A model generated the notes under the pieces. It made no database searches. It saw only the letters and a list, made by a program, of their open reading frames with translations, and was not told the DNA's origin. A DNA stretch of 18,529 nt from Chloroflexota bacterium (GTDB lineage: Bacteria; Chloroflexota; UBA6077). The stretch is taken from positions 1 to 18,529 of the forward strand of contig JAJZQR010000089.1 in assembly GCA_021806765.1 (NCBI GenBank), given 5' to 3'. Shown here in pieces: positions 6,490 through 14,433 of the stretch; position 1 is the stretch's first letter; each line of letters opens with the position of its first letter. Position numbers and translations under genes: made by a program.

Positions 6490-7452
6490 TCACTTCGTTG
6501 CCAGATGGCATCGCACCCAGTGGTCCTCGCTCAAGAGAGTCGGCTTCGGATCGACTTTGCTGCAGATCTCCATCTGCTCCGGACAGCGCTGGTGGAAGCT
6601 GCACCCTGGCGGGACGTTGATGGGACTGGGGATCTCCCCAGTGGACAACACCTTCCTGGGTTTGAGCCGCTCCTCCTCCTCCGTCGCCACCGGTATGGAA
6701 GACAACAGCATCCGAGTGTACGGGTGGAAGGGCCGCTGGAAGAACTCGGCCGTCGTGGCATGCTCGCAGATCTTCCCCAGGTACATGATGGACACCCGAT
6801 TCGACGCGTTGCGCATGAGGCTCAAGTCGTGGGTAATGAAGAGGTACGACAGCCCAAACTGCTCCCTCAACTCCAGCAGCCGCTTTATGACCTTGGCCTG
6901 GACCGACACATCCAGAGCCGAGGTGGGCTCGTCCAGCACTACCAGCGAGGGCCGGGTGGCCAGCGCCCGCGCTATAGCGACCAACTGGCGCTCGCCGCCG
7001 CCCAACTCCCGAGGGTACTTCTCGAGATAGTCGGCGGGCAGGCCGACCATGGCCATAAGCCCTTTGGCCTCCGAGGGGAAGCCGGGACGCTCTCGCCCGG
7101 CATGAAGCCGAAGCGGAAACTCCAGGGTCTGCCTCACGCTGCGGCGAGGGTTGAGCGAGGATCCCGGGTCCTGGAAGACTATCTGTATCTCACCCTTGAG
7201 ATCGAGGGGCCTCTTCGTCGCCAGCAGGTTAATGTCGATGTCTCCGAAGCGCATCTCACCAGCAGTAGCGCGATACATCCCCACAACCGTGTAGGCAATC
7301 GTGCTCTTGCCGGAGCCCGATTCGCCGACCAGACCGAGGATCTCCCCCTGCTTCAACTCCAGGTCGACCCCGTCCACCGCCCGTATGAACAGCCCCTTCT
7401 TGTAAGGAAAGTACTTCTTGAGTCCCCGTAGGGTCAGCACAGCGTCGGTCAC
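6490..7452 (-). CDS. Dpp/Opp-type ABC transporter ATPase (F-type subunit)
   Basis: This 320-residue ATPase energises import of the substrate bound by the lipoprotein at 10441-12156. Walker A is GESGSGKST (43-51), Walker B VVLDEP (171-176) with SALD after it, and the switch histidine is H208 in FITHDLS. The signature is LGGGERQ (150-156) instead of the usual LSGGQ/E, an unusual Ser-to-Gly change. The C-terminal oligopeptide-transporter motif with cysteines ([14 protein letters not shown]) is present and marks the Dpp/Opp/nickel group. The GTG start overlaps the stop of the upstream ATPase by four bases (GTGA), with GGGAGG ten bases upstream, so translation is coupled. It forms a heterodimer with the ATPase at 7449-8444. 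Confidence 0.93.
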   Translation of the reverse strand: MTDAVLTLRGLKKYFPYKKGLFIRAVDGVDLELKQGEILGLVGESGSGKSTIAYTVVGMYRATAGEMRFGDIDINLLATKRPLDLKGEIQIVFQDPGSSLNPRRSVRQTLEFPLRLHAGRERPGFPSEAKGLMAMVGLPADYLEKYPRELGGGERQLVAIARALATRPSLVVLDEPTSALDVSVQAKVIKRLLELREQFGLSYLFITHDLSLMRNASNRVSIMYLGKICEHATTAEFFQRPFHPYTRMLLSSIPVATEEEERLKPRKVLSTGEIPSPINVPPGCSFHQRCPEQMEICSKVDPKPTLLSEDHWVRCHLATK

Positions 7453-8444
7453 GGTTGCTCACCCTCCCGACGGCGAAAATGGCAGGCCACCTGATGCTCG
7501 TCGGGCCCCACCAACTGGATGGCTGGCGCAGAGGCACGGCAGATCTCCGCAGCCTCCGAACATCGAGGAGAGAAACGGCACCCCTTCGGCGGGTTCAGGT
7601 AGTCCGGCATCCCACCGGGAATTCCCTGGGAGATCCCTTGGCCGGTGAGCTTCGGGACGCAGCCCATCAGGGCTACGGTGTAAGGGTGAAGGGGATGGCG
7701 GAAGAGCTCGGCGGTCAAGCCCGATTCCACCACGGTGCCCGCGTACATGACGTAGACCCGGTCGGTGGTCTCCCGCACTACCCCCAGGGAATGGCTGACC
7801 AGGATCACCGAGAGCCCCTTCTCTCGCACCAGGTCGCTGATCAGGTGGAGGATCTGATCCTGAATGGTCACATCCAGGGAAGTCCCCGGCTCGTCGGCCA
7901 GCAGCAACTGCTTGCTGGTAGCCACGGACATGGCGATGCAGATCCGCTGCCTCATGCCCCCGCTCAGTTGAAATGGAAAGCTGTCCAGGATGCGGCCCGG
8001 GTCCGCCAGGGAGACGTCGGCCAGGGCTCTCTCGGCGATCCGCCGGACCTCCTTGGAGTCCCGATCGGTCCCATCTTCCGTCGAATACCTTATGACGGAA
8101 CCCAACTGATCGCCGATGGTAAACACCGGATTCAGGGCAGACGTGGGATCCTGGAACACCATGGCCACGCTGTGGCGCCGCCATGTCTGCAGGTCCGGAG
8201 GCGCCATCTCCATGACGTTCTTGCCATCGAACAGAATGCGACCTTTCACGGTGGCGTTGGGCGCCAGGATCCGCATTATCGACTTCATGGTGGTGGTCTT
8301 GCCGCAACTGGTCTCGCCCACCATGCCGATCCTCTCGCCGCGCCGCACGTAGAAGCTCACGCCCTCCAGCACCCTGAGGATCCCCTCGTAGATCCGGAAG
8401 GATACGTGCAAGTCCTCTACCGAAAGCAGTACGTCCCCGTTCAG
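7449..8444 (-). CDS. Dpp/Opp-type ABC transporter ATPase (D-type subunit), probable CTG start
   Basis: The 331-residue ATPase has Walker A GETSCGKTT (43-51), signature LSGGMRQR (160-167), Walker B LLADEP (181-186), switch H218 in LVSHSL and a C-terminal motif GCRFSPRCSEAAEIC. No ATG, GTG or TTG lies in frame near the expected N-terminus. A CTG at 8444-8442 sits seven bases after GGAGG and overlaps the permease stop as CTGA, exactly as ATGA overlaps usually do, so CTG is the best start; a TTG about a dozen codons in would cut conserved sequence. The frame is open far upstream, but that part is antisense-like readthrough of the permease gene. It pairs with the F-type ATPase. Confidence 0.92.
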   Translation of the reverse strand: MNGDVLLSVEDLHVSFRIYEGILRVLEGVSFYVRRGERIGMVGETSCGKTTTMKSIMRILAPNATVKGRILFDGKNVMEMAPPDLQTWRRHSVAMVFQDPTSALNPVFTIGDQLGSVIRYSTEDGTDRDSKEVRRIAERALADVSLADPGRILDSFPFQLSGGMRQRICIAMSVATSKQLLLADEPGTSLDVTIQDQILHLISDLVREKGLSVILVSHSLGVVRETTDRVYVMYAGTVVESGLTAELFRHPLHPYTVALMGCVPKLTGQGISQGIPGGMPDYLNPPKGCRFSPRCSEAAEICRASAPAIQLVGPDEHQVACHFRRREGEQP

Positions 8445-9331
8445 CTCTTTTCCTCCATCGCGAACAAGTCTCGGATACCGTCTCCGAGCAGGTTGAACCC
8501 CAGCACGATCAGCATGATGGTCAGGGCGGGGAAGACAGTCAGCCACCACAGATCGGGCATGTACCGGATGCCTTCGGCCACCATGTTCCCCAGAGCCGGA
8601 GCGGGGGGTTGCTCCCCCAGCCCCACGAAGCCGAGGGAAGCCCCCATCATGATCACGAAACCCATGTCCAGGGTCATCTTGGTCAGCAACGGCGACACGC
8701 AGTTGGGGAGCAGTTCCCGCAGGGTGATGTGGATCCAGTTGGCTCCGGATAGCTCCGCTGAGCGAACGAAGTACTCCCTGCTCAGCGACGAAGCCATGCC
8801 GTAGATCAGCCGGGTGTACCAGGGCCACCACATGACCGTGACGGCCAGCATGGTATTGGTGAGGTTCGGCTCCAGCATGGAGGCGATGGCGAGGGCCAGG
8901 ACGAGCGGCGGCACCGCCAGGAAGATGTCCGTGAGGCGAGTGATCGCGGTGTCGATCAAGGTACCACGAAAGTACCCGGCGATGAGGCCCAGAGCCCCCC
9001 CCACAGGCACGGTGATGGCAAGCACCACGATCCCCATCAACAGGGCGGAACGCAGGGAGAAGATCAGACGGCTCAGCAAGTCCCGCCCCACGGTGTCGGT
9101 GCCCAACAGGTAGCCATCCCCCGGGGGCAGGTTGGCGTGGGCGAAGTCCACGAAGGCGAAAGCGTGGGCCGGGCGTGGGGCCACGAGCGGAGCGAGAACG
9201 GCGAGCAAGATCTCGGCTAGCACAATGGCCAGACCGACGACCGACAGCCTGTTCGCGGAGAACTTGTACCACGCCCTCCCGAGGCCTTCCTGGTACCGGC
9301 TCCGCCCCACTGCTGCAACTTCTTGCACCAT
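8441..9331 (-). CDS. Dpp/Opp-type ABC transporter permease (C-type subunit)
   Basis: The 296-residue inner-membrane protein has the N-terminal cytoplasmic segment and first membrane helix of the DppC/OppC group (NRLSVVGLAIVLAEILLAVL). Next comes the typical periplasmic motif LLGTDTVGRDLLSRLI, then four or five further hydrophobic segments. The ATPase-contact (EAA-like) loop is SAELSGANWIHITLRELLPN. The ATG at 9331 follows GGGGAGG by ten bases and begins one base after the upstream permease stop, so the two permeases are translationally coupled. Its own stop overlaps the CTG start of the ATPase gene. Together the two permeases form the channel of the importer. Confidence 0.93.
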   Translation of the reverse strand: MVQEVAAVGRSRYQEGLGRAWYKFSANRLSVVGLAIVLAEILLAVLAPLVAPRPAHAFAFVDFAHANLPPGDGYLLGTDTVGRDLLSRLIFSLRSALLMGIVVLAITVPVGGALGLIAGYFRGTLIDTAITRLTDIFLAVPPLVLALAIASMLEPNLTNTMLAVTVMWWPWYTRLIYGMASSLSREYFVRSAELSGANWIHITLRELLPNCVSPLLTKMTLDMGFVIMMGASLGFVGLGEQPPAPALGNMVAEGIRYMPDLWWLTVFPALTIMLIVLGFNLLGDGIRDLFAMEEKS

Positions 9332-9332
9332 G

Positions 9333-10358
9333 CTAGTTCTGCCTCCCCGAGGACAACCGGATTCGAGGATCCACCAGGGCCACCACGATGTCGGTGACGA
9401 TGTTGGCCATTACGAAGGCCAGGCCGACCACCATCACCACCGCGGTCACGGCGTTAAGATCCTTGGAGAGCATGGCGTTGACGCCGTAGCGCGAGACGCC
9501 CGGCCAGTTGAAGATCAACTCCACGAGGAATGCGTTGCCAAAGAGGGCCGCGATCTGGAGTCCTATCAAGGACACGCTCGGAACCAGGGAGGGGCGCAGC
9601 AGATACTTGAACATGATCCTGCGGCGGCTTATTCCCTGGGCGGTGGCCATCGCCACGTAGTCCCGGCCCATGTTGTCCATCATGGACGACCGCGTGATTC
9701 GCGCCTGCTGAGCTATGCCGTTCATAGCCAGGGCGGCGGCGGGCAGCAGCAGGTGGCGAAAGGCATCCCAGAAGGTGGCGAAATCCCCCCTCAGCAGGCT
9801 GTCGATGGTCATGAAACCGGTGGGGCCGGCTATCCCAGTGGGCGTCGTCAGCCTGCCTACGGCCGGGAGTATCGGCCACAGGTACACGAAGAGCAACATG
9901 TAGAACACGGCGAACACGAAGGAAGGGTTCACGACCCCAATGTAGGCGGCTACCCGGACTATATTATCCACCCAGCTCCGGGAGTACATGGCCGACAGCA
10001 CTCCGAGAGTGATGCCCACGCTCAACTCGAGGCAGGCTGCCAGAAGCACGAGTTCCATGGTGGCGGGTAGCGCCTCCCGGATGTCTGTCAGCACCGGCCT
10101 CATGGTCGTCAGCGACATCCCCAGGTCCCCCTGTAGCGCTCCCCGCAACCAGTAGGCGTACTGAAGGTAAATCGGATCGTTCAGGTGCATCCGCTCCCGA
10201 AGCACGTTCACGGCGGATTCCGGAGCGGAGGGTCCAAGCGCCATCCGCGCGGGGTCTCCCGGTATCACTCTCGAAAGCACGAAGATGACTATGGAGAGGC
10301 CGAACAGGGCGACTATGGACCAGGCGAGTCGCCTGATGATGTAGCCCCAAGAACTCAA
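9333..10358 (-). CDS. Dpp/Opp-type ABC transporter permease (B-type subunit)
   Basis: The 341-residue membrane protein starts YIIRRLAWSIVALFGLSIVI and continues with VIPGDPARMALGP, the standard opening of DppB/OppB proteins. It has about six hydrophobic helices and the EAA-like loop ATAQGISRRRIMFKYLLRPS. The start is TTG at 10358, supported by GGAGG seven bases upstream. An 82-bp gap holding a 40-bp palindrome separates it from the binding-protein gene upstream. It works with the C-type permease at 8441-9331. The family is certain; the substrate is not predictable from the permease. Confidence 0.93.
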   Translation of the reverse strand: MSSWGYIIRRLAWSIVALFGLSIVIFVLSRVIPGDPARMALGPSAPESAVNVLRERMHLNDPIYLQYAYWLRGALQGDLGMSLTTMRPVLTDIREALPATMELVLLAACLELSVGITLGVLSAMYSRSWVDNIVRVAAYIGVVNPSFVFAVFYMLLFVYLWPILPAVGRLTTPTGIAGPTGFMTIDSLLRGDFATFWDAFRHLLLPAAALAMNGIAQQARITRSSMMDNMGRDYVAMATAQGISRRRIMFKYLLRPSLVPSVSLIGLQIAALFGNAFLVELIFNWPGVSRYGVNAMLSKDLNAVTAVVMVVGLAFVMANIVTDIVVALVDPRIRLSSGRQN

Positions 10359-10389
10359 GTGCCTACCTCCACCCGTGAGGGGTTTCCGT

Positions 10390-10429
10390 GGGCAGGCCCG
10401 GGTCCGAGGCCTCGGACCCGGGCCTGCCC
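10390..10429. repeat. 40-bp perfect palindrome between binding protein and permease genes
   Basis: Two 20-base arms (10390-10409 and 10410-10429) are exact reverse complements. In mRNA this gives a very stable GC-rich stem-loop 12 bases after the binding-protein stop codon. No T-run follows on the minus strand, so it is more likely a 3' stabiliser or partial terminator that lets the binding protein be made in excess over the membrane subunits, as is common in importer operons. Confidence 0.8.
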
Positions 10430-10440
10430 CGGGCCTCTTC

Positions 10441-12156
10441 CTACTTGTACTCGAAGTGCTTTGCGTACAGGATGTACCCGGATGGAGCCACCACCTTCTT
10501 CCCTGCTTTGAGCCGCTCTGCCATCTCCCAGCGGAGGTAGCCGGACTGGTAAGGGCGTTTCTGCACCGGTTCCAGCAACGGGATGCCGGGGAACGCTTCG
10601 GTCAGCTTGTCACCGGCGACGCCGTACTTATCCATCCGCTGCTGGAAATCCGAGGTCGTGATCGCATCGTCGATCGCCTTATCGACGTCCGCGTTCTTGG
10701 ACCAGCTCATGTTCTGCCAGGTGCCGAAGGCGTTGGAGTGGAACACCGCTCCGAGCAGGGCACCGGCCTCAACGTAGTCGGGCGACACCTGGGTCACGGT
10801 GGTGTGGGGGGTGGTATCGGCCTTGGAGGCCCGCTCCACCATGGAGGCCCAGGGGGTAACGACAACGTTCATCTTCAGGCCAACCTTGGCACCCTCCGCC
10901 TGCATGGCCAGCGCGCACTTCTCCCTTTCGGCGATCCCCGTCGGGAACACGATGTCTATGGGATACTGGTCGATCTTGCCTGCGTACTTGGATTGGGCGA
11001 TCTCGCTCTTGGCCGTGTCCAGGTTGTACTGTGGCAAGGGCTCCACTTTGTGGCCGGGGAGCACCTCTGCCACCCATCCGGTGGCTGGCTTGAAGTCGAC
11101 GAAGACATTCTTGGTCAGGGTGACGTAGTCGATGATGCTGGCTATGGCCTTACGGATGTGGATGTCGTCGGTCGGCGGCTTCGCGGTGTTAGTGGTGATG
11201 TACAGCATCGAGCCGGCGAAGAAAGCCGGCACCTCCATGCCCGGCGTCTGGGCGAAGGCCTTGAACGTCTCCACCGGAAGCCACTCGTCGGCAACGTCCA
11301 ACTCGCGGCGGGACATCAGTGTGCGCACCATCACCGGCTCATTGGAGCCGATCATCTTGACGCCCTCGGGGTTGCCTGGCTTGAAGCCGCCCCAGTGGTC
11401 GCCGAACTTCTCCGCCAGCACGTACTCGTTTTGACGCACCTCCTTGAGCTTGTAGGGCCCGCTTCCCGCATCGGCGGACATCAGCCAAGCATTGCCGTAG
11501 TCCTGATTCTGTCCGTAGGGGCCCGGTGTCAGGTGTGCCATGACCGCTTTCTTGTTGACGACGTACAGCCGGACCAGGGACGTCAGGAACGGGCCGAAGG
11601 GCTTCGTTAGCTCGAACTTCGCCGTGTACTTATCGGGCGCCGTGGCGCTTTTCATCCTGCCGGCGAAGATATAGGAAAAGCCCTGCTTCATTTCCAGCAG
11701 CCGGTTCATGCTGAAGGCCACGTCCTCGGCGGTCACCTCGCTGCCGTCGTGGAACTTCATGCCCTGCCGGAGGGTGAAGATGTAGGTCAGGCCGTCCGGG
11801 GATATGTCCCACTTGGTCGCCAGTTGCCCCTCGGTGCCTCCGTCGAAGGTTGGGAAAACCAGGGCGTCGTAGATGTTGGGAAGGAAGTGGCTGGCCGCGC
11901 CATCGCTTCCAACAGCGGGATCCATCTTCGGCGTGTTAGCCTGGTCGTAGGTGAGGATCTTTCCCGGAGTAGCTGGCCCGGCGGCTCCCGAGGTAGTGGG
12001 CTGAGCCGCCGGGCCGGCGGGCTGGGCAGGGGCGCTGGTGGGGCTGCCCGGAGGGGCCGAGTTGCAGGCTGCCAACAGCACCGCTCCGCCCGCGGCCATG
12101 GCCGTCTTCAAGAACACACGTCGACTAACCTTTGGTCGAGAACCCTTCTGCTCCAC
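10441..12156 (-). CDS. Dpp/Opp-family substrate-binding lipoprotein with Tat signal
   Basis: The 571-residue extracytoplasmic solute-binding protein (family 5) captures the substrate for the importer. A twin-arginine motif SRRVFLK (residues 11-17) precedes a hydrophobic stretch and the lipobox LLAAC, with the lipidated cysteine at C31. A Pro/Ala/Thr-rich tether follows. Family marks include WDISPDGLTYIFTLRQGMKF, HDGSEVTAEDVAFSMNRLL and a late IRKAIASIIDY. The GTG at 12156 is chosen because GGAGGAGGAGGT stands six bases upstream and the signal peptide then has normal length; a longer open frame upstream lacks sense. It is the first importer gene in transcription order, downstream of the NicX-like gene at 12390. 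The ligand is unknown; peptides, opines and other amino-acid derivatives are all possible. Confidence 0.93.
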   Translation of the reverse strand: MEQKGSRPKVSRRVFLKTAMAAGGAVLLAACNSAPPGSPTSAPAQPAGPAAQPTTSGAAGPATPGKILTYDQANTPKMDPAVGSDGAASHFLPNIYDALVFPTFDGGTEGQLATKWDISPDGLTYIFTLRQGMKFHDGSEVTAEDVAFSMNRLLEMKQGFSYIFAGRMKSATAPDKYTAKFELTKPFGPFLTSLVRLYVVNKKAVMAHLTPGPYGQNQDYGNAWLMSADAGSGPYKLKEVRQNEYVLAEKFGDHWGGFKPGNPEGVKMIGSNEPVMVRTLMSRRELDVADEWLPVETFKAFAQTPGMEVPAFFAGSMLYITTNTAKPPTDDIHIRKAIASIIDYVTLTKNVFVDFKPATGWVAEVLPGHKVEPLPQYNLDTAKSEIAQSKYAGKIDQYPIDIVFPTGIAEREKCALAMQAEGAKVGLKMNVVVTPWASMVERASKADTTPHTTVTQVSPDYVEAGALLGAVFHSNAFGTWQNMSWSKNADVDKAIDDAITTSDFQQRMDKYGVAGDKLTEAFPGIPLLEPVQKRPYQSGYLRWEMAERLKAGKKVVAPSGYILYAKHFEYK

Positions 12157-12389
12157 GTTGTACCTCCTCCTCCATCTTCCTGAGTTCTGGTCCGAGACTC
12201 TGGGCGACGCGCGCAACACAAACGGCTCTAGGATGGTCGCGACGACGCGACTCGGGAAGTTGTCCGCGACTCTGCGAACTAGGCTGAAGAACCGGCATAC
12301 CAAAATGTACGCGGGCAAAATACGCCAGTAGACGCTGCTGGAATCCACCCCTGATAGCCCCTTGACAAGGGGCGCGGGTGCTGCAGCTC
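12157..12389. other. Intergenic gap with a short hairpin (12357-12373)
   Basis: The 233-bp gap holds the ribosome site of the binding-protein gene and a palindrome GCCCCTTGACAAGGGGC at 12357-12373, 17 bases after the stop of the upstream gene. The hairpin could act as a weak terminator or attenuator, though no T-run follows on the minus strand. I see no convincing promoter in the rest. Confidence 0.45.
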
Positions 12390-13436
12390 TTAGCTCCTCT
12401 TCAACGGCTCGGCCAACTTCGCCAACTCCGGGTCGACCACCTTTCCTCCCTCGGTAATCGGTCTGCCGTCCAGCCATACCGAGCTGTTCAGGGAAATGGC
12501 GTCGGTGTGCGAGGCGGCGGGGAAACCTTCCGGTGGGGCCAGATAGCCCGCGACTGCACCGAAACCCCATTGCGTCGCCCCCCAGATCCGCTCATCTTCC
12601 CCGATCTGGCCTGTGAGCCTGGCCTGCGGATGGAAGCCGCAGCTCACATGCGCCGGCCTGAGCATCTGTGGATCGTCGAAGCCTCGAAGCCACTGCTCCC
12701 ACTCCGCTGCTTGCACGCCGCCCTCTATCTTCTGGATGACGCCGTTCCGCAGGTGCACCTTCACCGGTTGACTCAACGTCCCGATCTGGGGAACGATGGA
12801 ACCATCCAGCACGACCAGGCCGTTGATCGTGTCGAAGGCCGGGGCCCAGGCTATCATCCCCGGCAGCATAAAGGTGCCGGGCTTGTCGGGGTATCCCGTT
12901 CTGGCGAGAACCGGGTGCGAGGGATCGTTCTGGAAGGACACGTCCTCGCCCGCAGGAGTGGTTATGCGGACGTGCCGCGCCTCGCCTATTCTCCCGGCCA
13001 CCGTCTCCAGGAACTCGGCCAGCCGTCGTTGATCCGTCCTGGCGAACAGTCTCACGAATACGTCCACGTTCATGGCCGGCAGGCCGAGGAAGCGGAGCCT
13101 CGCGTTCTCCGAGGTAGCGATCCGCCAGGTCTCGGAGTACAGCAGATACTGCCTGTTGAACTCCACCCAGGTGTCGGCCTGCTTGAGGGCCGCTCTCAGC
13201 GGCTCCACCGGAAGATAGAGGTCCGTTTGCCTGCCCACTCCTAGAGGAGAGGCCATCAGGACCACCATCGGCTTTGCACCCGCAGCGAAGGCGGCGCGCG
13301 CGGTGGCATCGATCACCCGCATGTCGCTCTCGGTGTCCCCGGTGATGATGAGGCTCTCCCCCGCCTTCAGCTTGAAATGCTCTCTGACCAGCACGTCGGC
13401 GGCTTTGCCAAGCTCGTACTCGTACAAATCGGTCAT
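12390..13436 (-). CDS. NicX/M29-like metalloprotein (paralogue 4)
   Basis: The 348-residue protein is a more distant member of the NicX/M29 group. It keeps the NicX-type metal triad: H263 in RPAHVSCGFHPQA and H310/D312 in AASHTDAISL. The N-terminal domain has AGESLIITGDTESDMRVIDA. I chose the ATG at 13436 with a weak GCGAGG six bases upstream; a GTG ten codons earlier (13466) is open too but adds sequence without family support. It is the first gene of the long minus-strand cluster, about 160 bases downstream of the GntR gene and behind that gene's terminator. The reaction is probably related to, but not the same as, that of paralogues 1 and 2. Confidence 0.85.
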   Translation of the reverse strand: MTDLYEYELGKAADVLVREHFKLKAGESLIITGDTESDMRVIDATARAAFAAGAKPMVVLMASPLGVGRQTDLYLPVEPLRAALKQADTWVEFNRQYLLYSETWRIATSENARLRFLGLPAMNVDVFVRLFARTDQRRLAEFLETVAGRIGEARHVRITTPAGEDVSFQNDPSHPVLARTGYPDKPGTFMLPGMIAWAPAFDTINGLVVLDGSIVPQIGTLSQPVKVHLRNGVIQKIEGGVQAAEWEQWLRGFDDPQMLRPAHVSCGFHPQARLTGQIGEDERIWGATQWGFGAVAGYLAPPEGFPAASHTDAISLNSSVWLDGRPITEGGKVVDPELAKLAEPLKRS

Positions 13437-13552
13437 GCCAAACCTCGCAAGGTAATCTTGCCCCACTGAGCGTTGCCCGGTGGGAGGGGGACCATAGGGT
13501 CGCGGCAGCCAGGAGGTTCCTCACATCCTTTCCTGCAGGACAACAGGGCAGC

Positions 13553-13586
13553 TACAGAAAGGAGCCCCACTTCAGGGATGGGGCCC
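13553..13586 (-). terminator. Probable rho-independent terminator of the GntR gene
   Basis: On the minus strand a stem GCCCCA/TGGGGC (13564-13569 with 13579-13584, nine-base loop) is followed by TCCTTTCTG, about 16 bases after the regulator's stop codon. The T-run is short, so efficiency may be moderate and some readthrough into the cluster at 13436 is possible. Confidence 0.55.
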
Positions 13587-13599
13587 TTGGGTCTAGGAC

Positions 13600-14295
13600 C
13601 TAGATGTGCCAACTCGCTATCAGTTTCTTGAGCGAATAGAGGACAGCCTCGTGGGTGCCGGTGACATCTGAGATCATGGCATCGCGAACCTGTGCGGGAT
13701 CTCTCTGCCGCAGCGCGGCCAAAATCTGACGGTGCTGCTCCACCAGTTCGTCCAGGCCGGTGCTCAGATCCAGTTTCAAGATGATCAGCCTCTGGGTCTG
13801 CTCCAAGAGCCAGGTAACCACTTCCACAAGACGCTGGTTGCCTGAGGCCTCGGCGATGGTGCAATGGAACTTCGAGTTCTCCTCCAGAAATCTCAGGTAA
13901 CTCTCGCGGTCGCCCGCGCCGAAGTCCCAGTGGACTTGCTCCAGATGCTGCAGGCTCTCCTCGGTGATGGCGGTGGCTGCCTTCTCCGCGGCGGCACCCT
14001 CGACGATCTTCCGCAGATCGAAGATGTTGTCCACGTCCTGCACGGTAACCCGTGAGGTCAGGTAGCCCACCCGTGGCACCACCTCCACCAATCCCTCCTG
14101 CTGCAGTACCCCCAGCGCCTCGCGCACGGGTGTCTTGCCCACCCCGTATCTGAGGGCCAGTTGGCTCTCGTTGAGCCTCTGGCCCATGTCGAAGACGCCC
14201 TTCACGATGTCGGCCTTCAGCCTGCGGTAGGCCGCCTGCTTGGCGCTCTCCGACTGGGGCTGGCGAATGCGGGATTGCAGTGTAACCAGAGTCAA
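13600..14295 (-). CDS. GntR/FCD-family transcriptional regulator
   Basis: This 231-residue regulator has an N-terminal winged helix (RLNESQLALRYGVGKTPVRE at 40-59, wing PRVGYLTS at 74-81) and a C-terminal FCD ligand domain. Conserved histidines H144 (KFHCTIAEASGN), H188 (EQHRQILAAL) and H215 are the usual metal/ligand residues. The start is TTG at 14295 with GAGGT seven bases upstream; the paralogue at 1-257 uses ATG at nearly the same place. It most likely represses its own promoter and perhaps the flanking operons by binding the TG..ATGCCAG dyads present at all three promoter copies, and is released by a pathway carboxylate or amino acid. It is complete, unlike the copy at the window start. 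Confidence 0.93.
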   Translation of the reverse strand: MTLVTLQSRIRQPQSESAKQAAYRRLKADIVKGVFDMGQRLNESQLALRYGVGKTPVREALGVLQQEGLVEVVPRVGYLTSRVTVQDVDNIFDLRKIVEGAAAEKAATAITEESLQHLEQVHWDFGAGDRESYLRFLEENSKFHCTIAEASGNQRLVEVVTWLLEQTQRLIILKLDLSTGLDELVEQHRQILAALRQRDPAQVRDAMISDVTGTHEAVLYSLKKLIASWHI

Positions 14296-14324
14296 GGCAA
14301 GTACCTCACGGTAAGTCTATCGAA

Positions 14325-14420
14325 CTGACATGCCAGGTGGGGCAGACGCTACATCAGCTCAGGTCGTCTGTCAAGATCTTCGATGATGCTATTAACACAA
14401 GTCACGGGTATTGCCATGGT
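14325..14420. promoter_or_regulatory. Bidirectional promoter/operator, copy B (rightward half decayed)
   Basis: Leftward, TTGACA (complement of 14369-14374) and TAGCGT (complement of 14346-14351) are 17 bp apart and drive the GntR gene. The operator-like dyad CTGACATGCCAG is at 14325-14336. Rightward, TTAACA (14392-14397) and CATGGT (14415-14420) keep the 17-bp spacing but have lost consensus bases, and they point into the 3' end of an oppositely oriented gene. The leader and AOR start found at the other copies are absent here. Confidence 0.65.
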
Positions 14421-14433
14421 AGCGTTGGCTTTT

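Noticed and set aside
7455..8804. 449-codon plus-strand frame
   Set aside because: It is antisense to the ATPase and permease genes; composition and lack of domains mark it as a shadow.
7449..9272. A single 607-codon frame that looks like a permease-ATPase fusion
   Set aside because: The part above 8444 is the out-of-frame shadow of a well-conserved permease with its own start and stop; only the part below is ATPase.
12157..12570. N-terminal extension of the binding protein
   Set aside because: The frame is open upstream, but the Tat lipoprotein signal and strong ribosome site place the start at 12156; the extension overlaps another gene and is Arg-rich non-family sequence.
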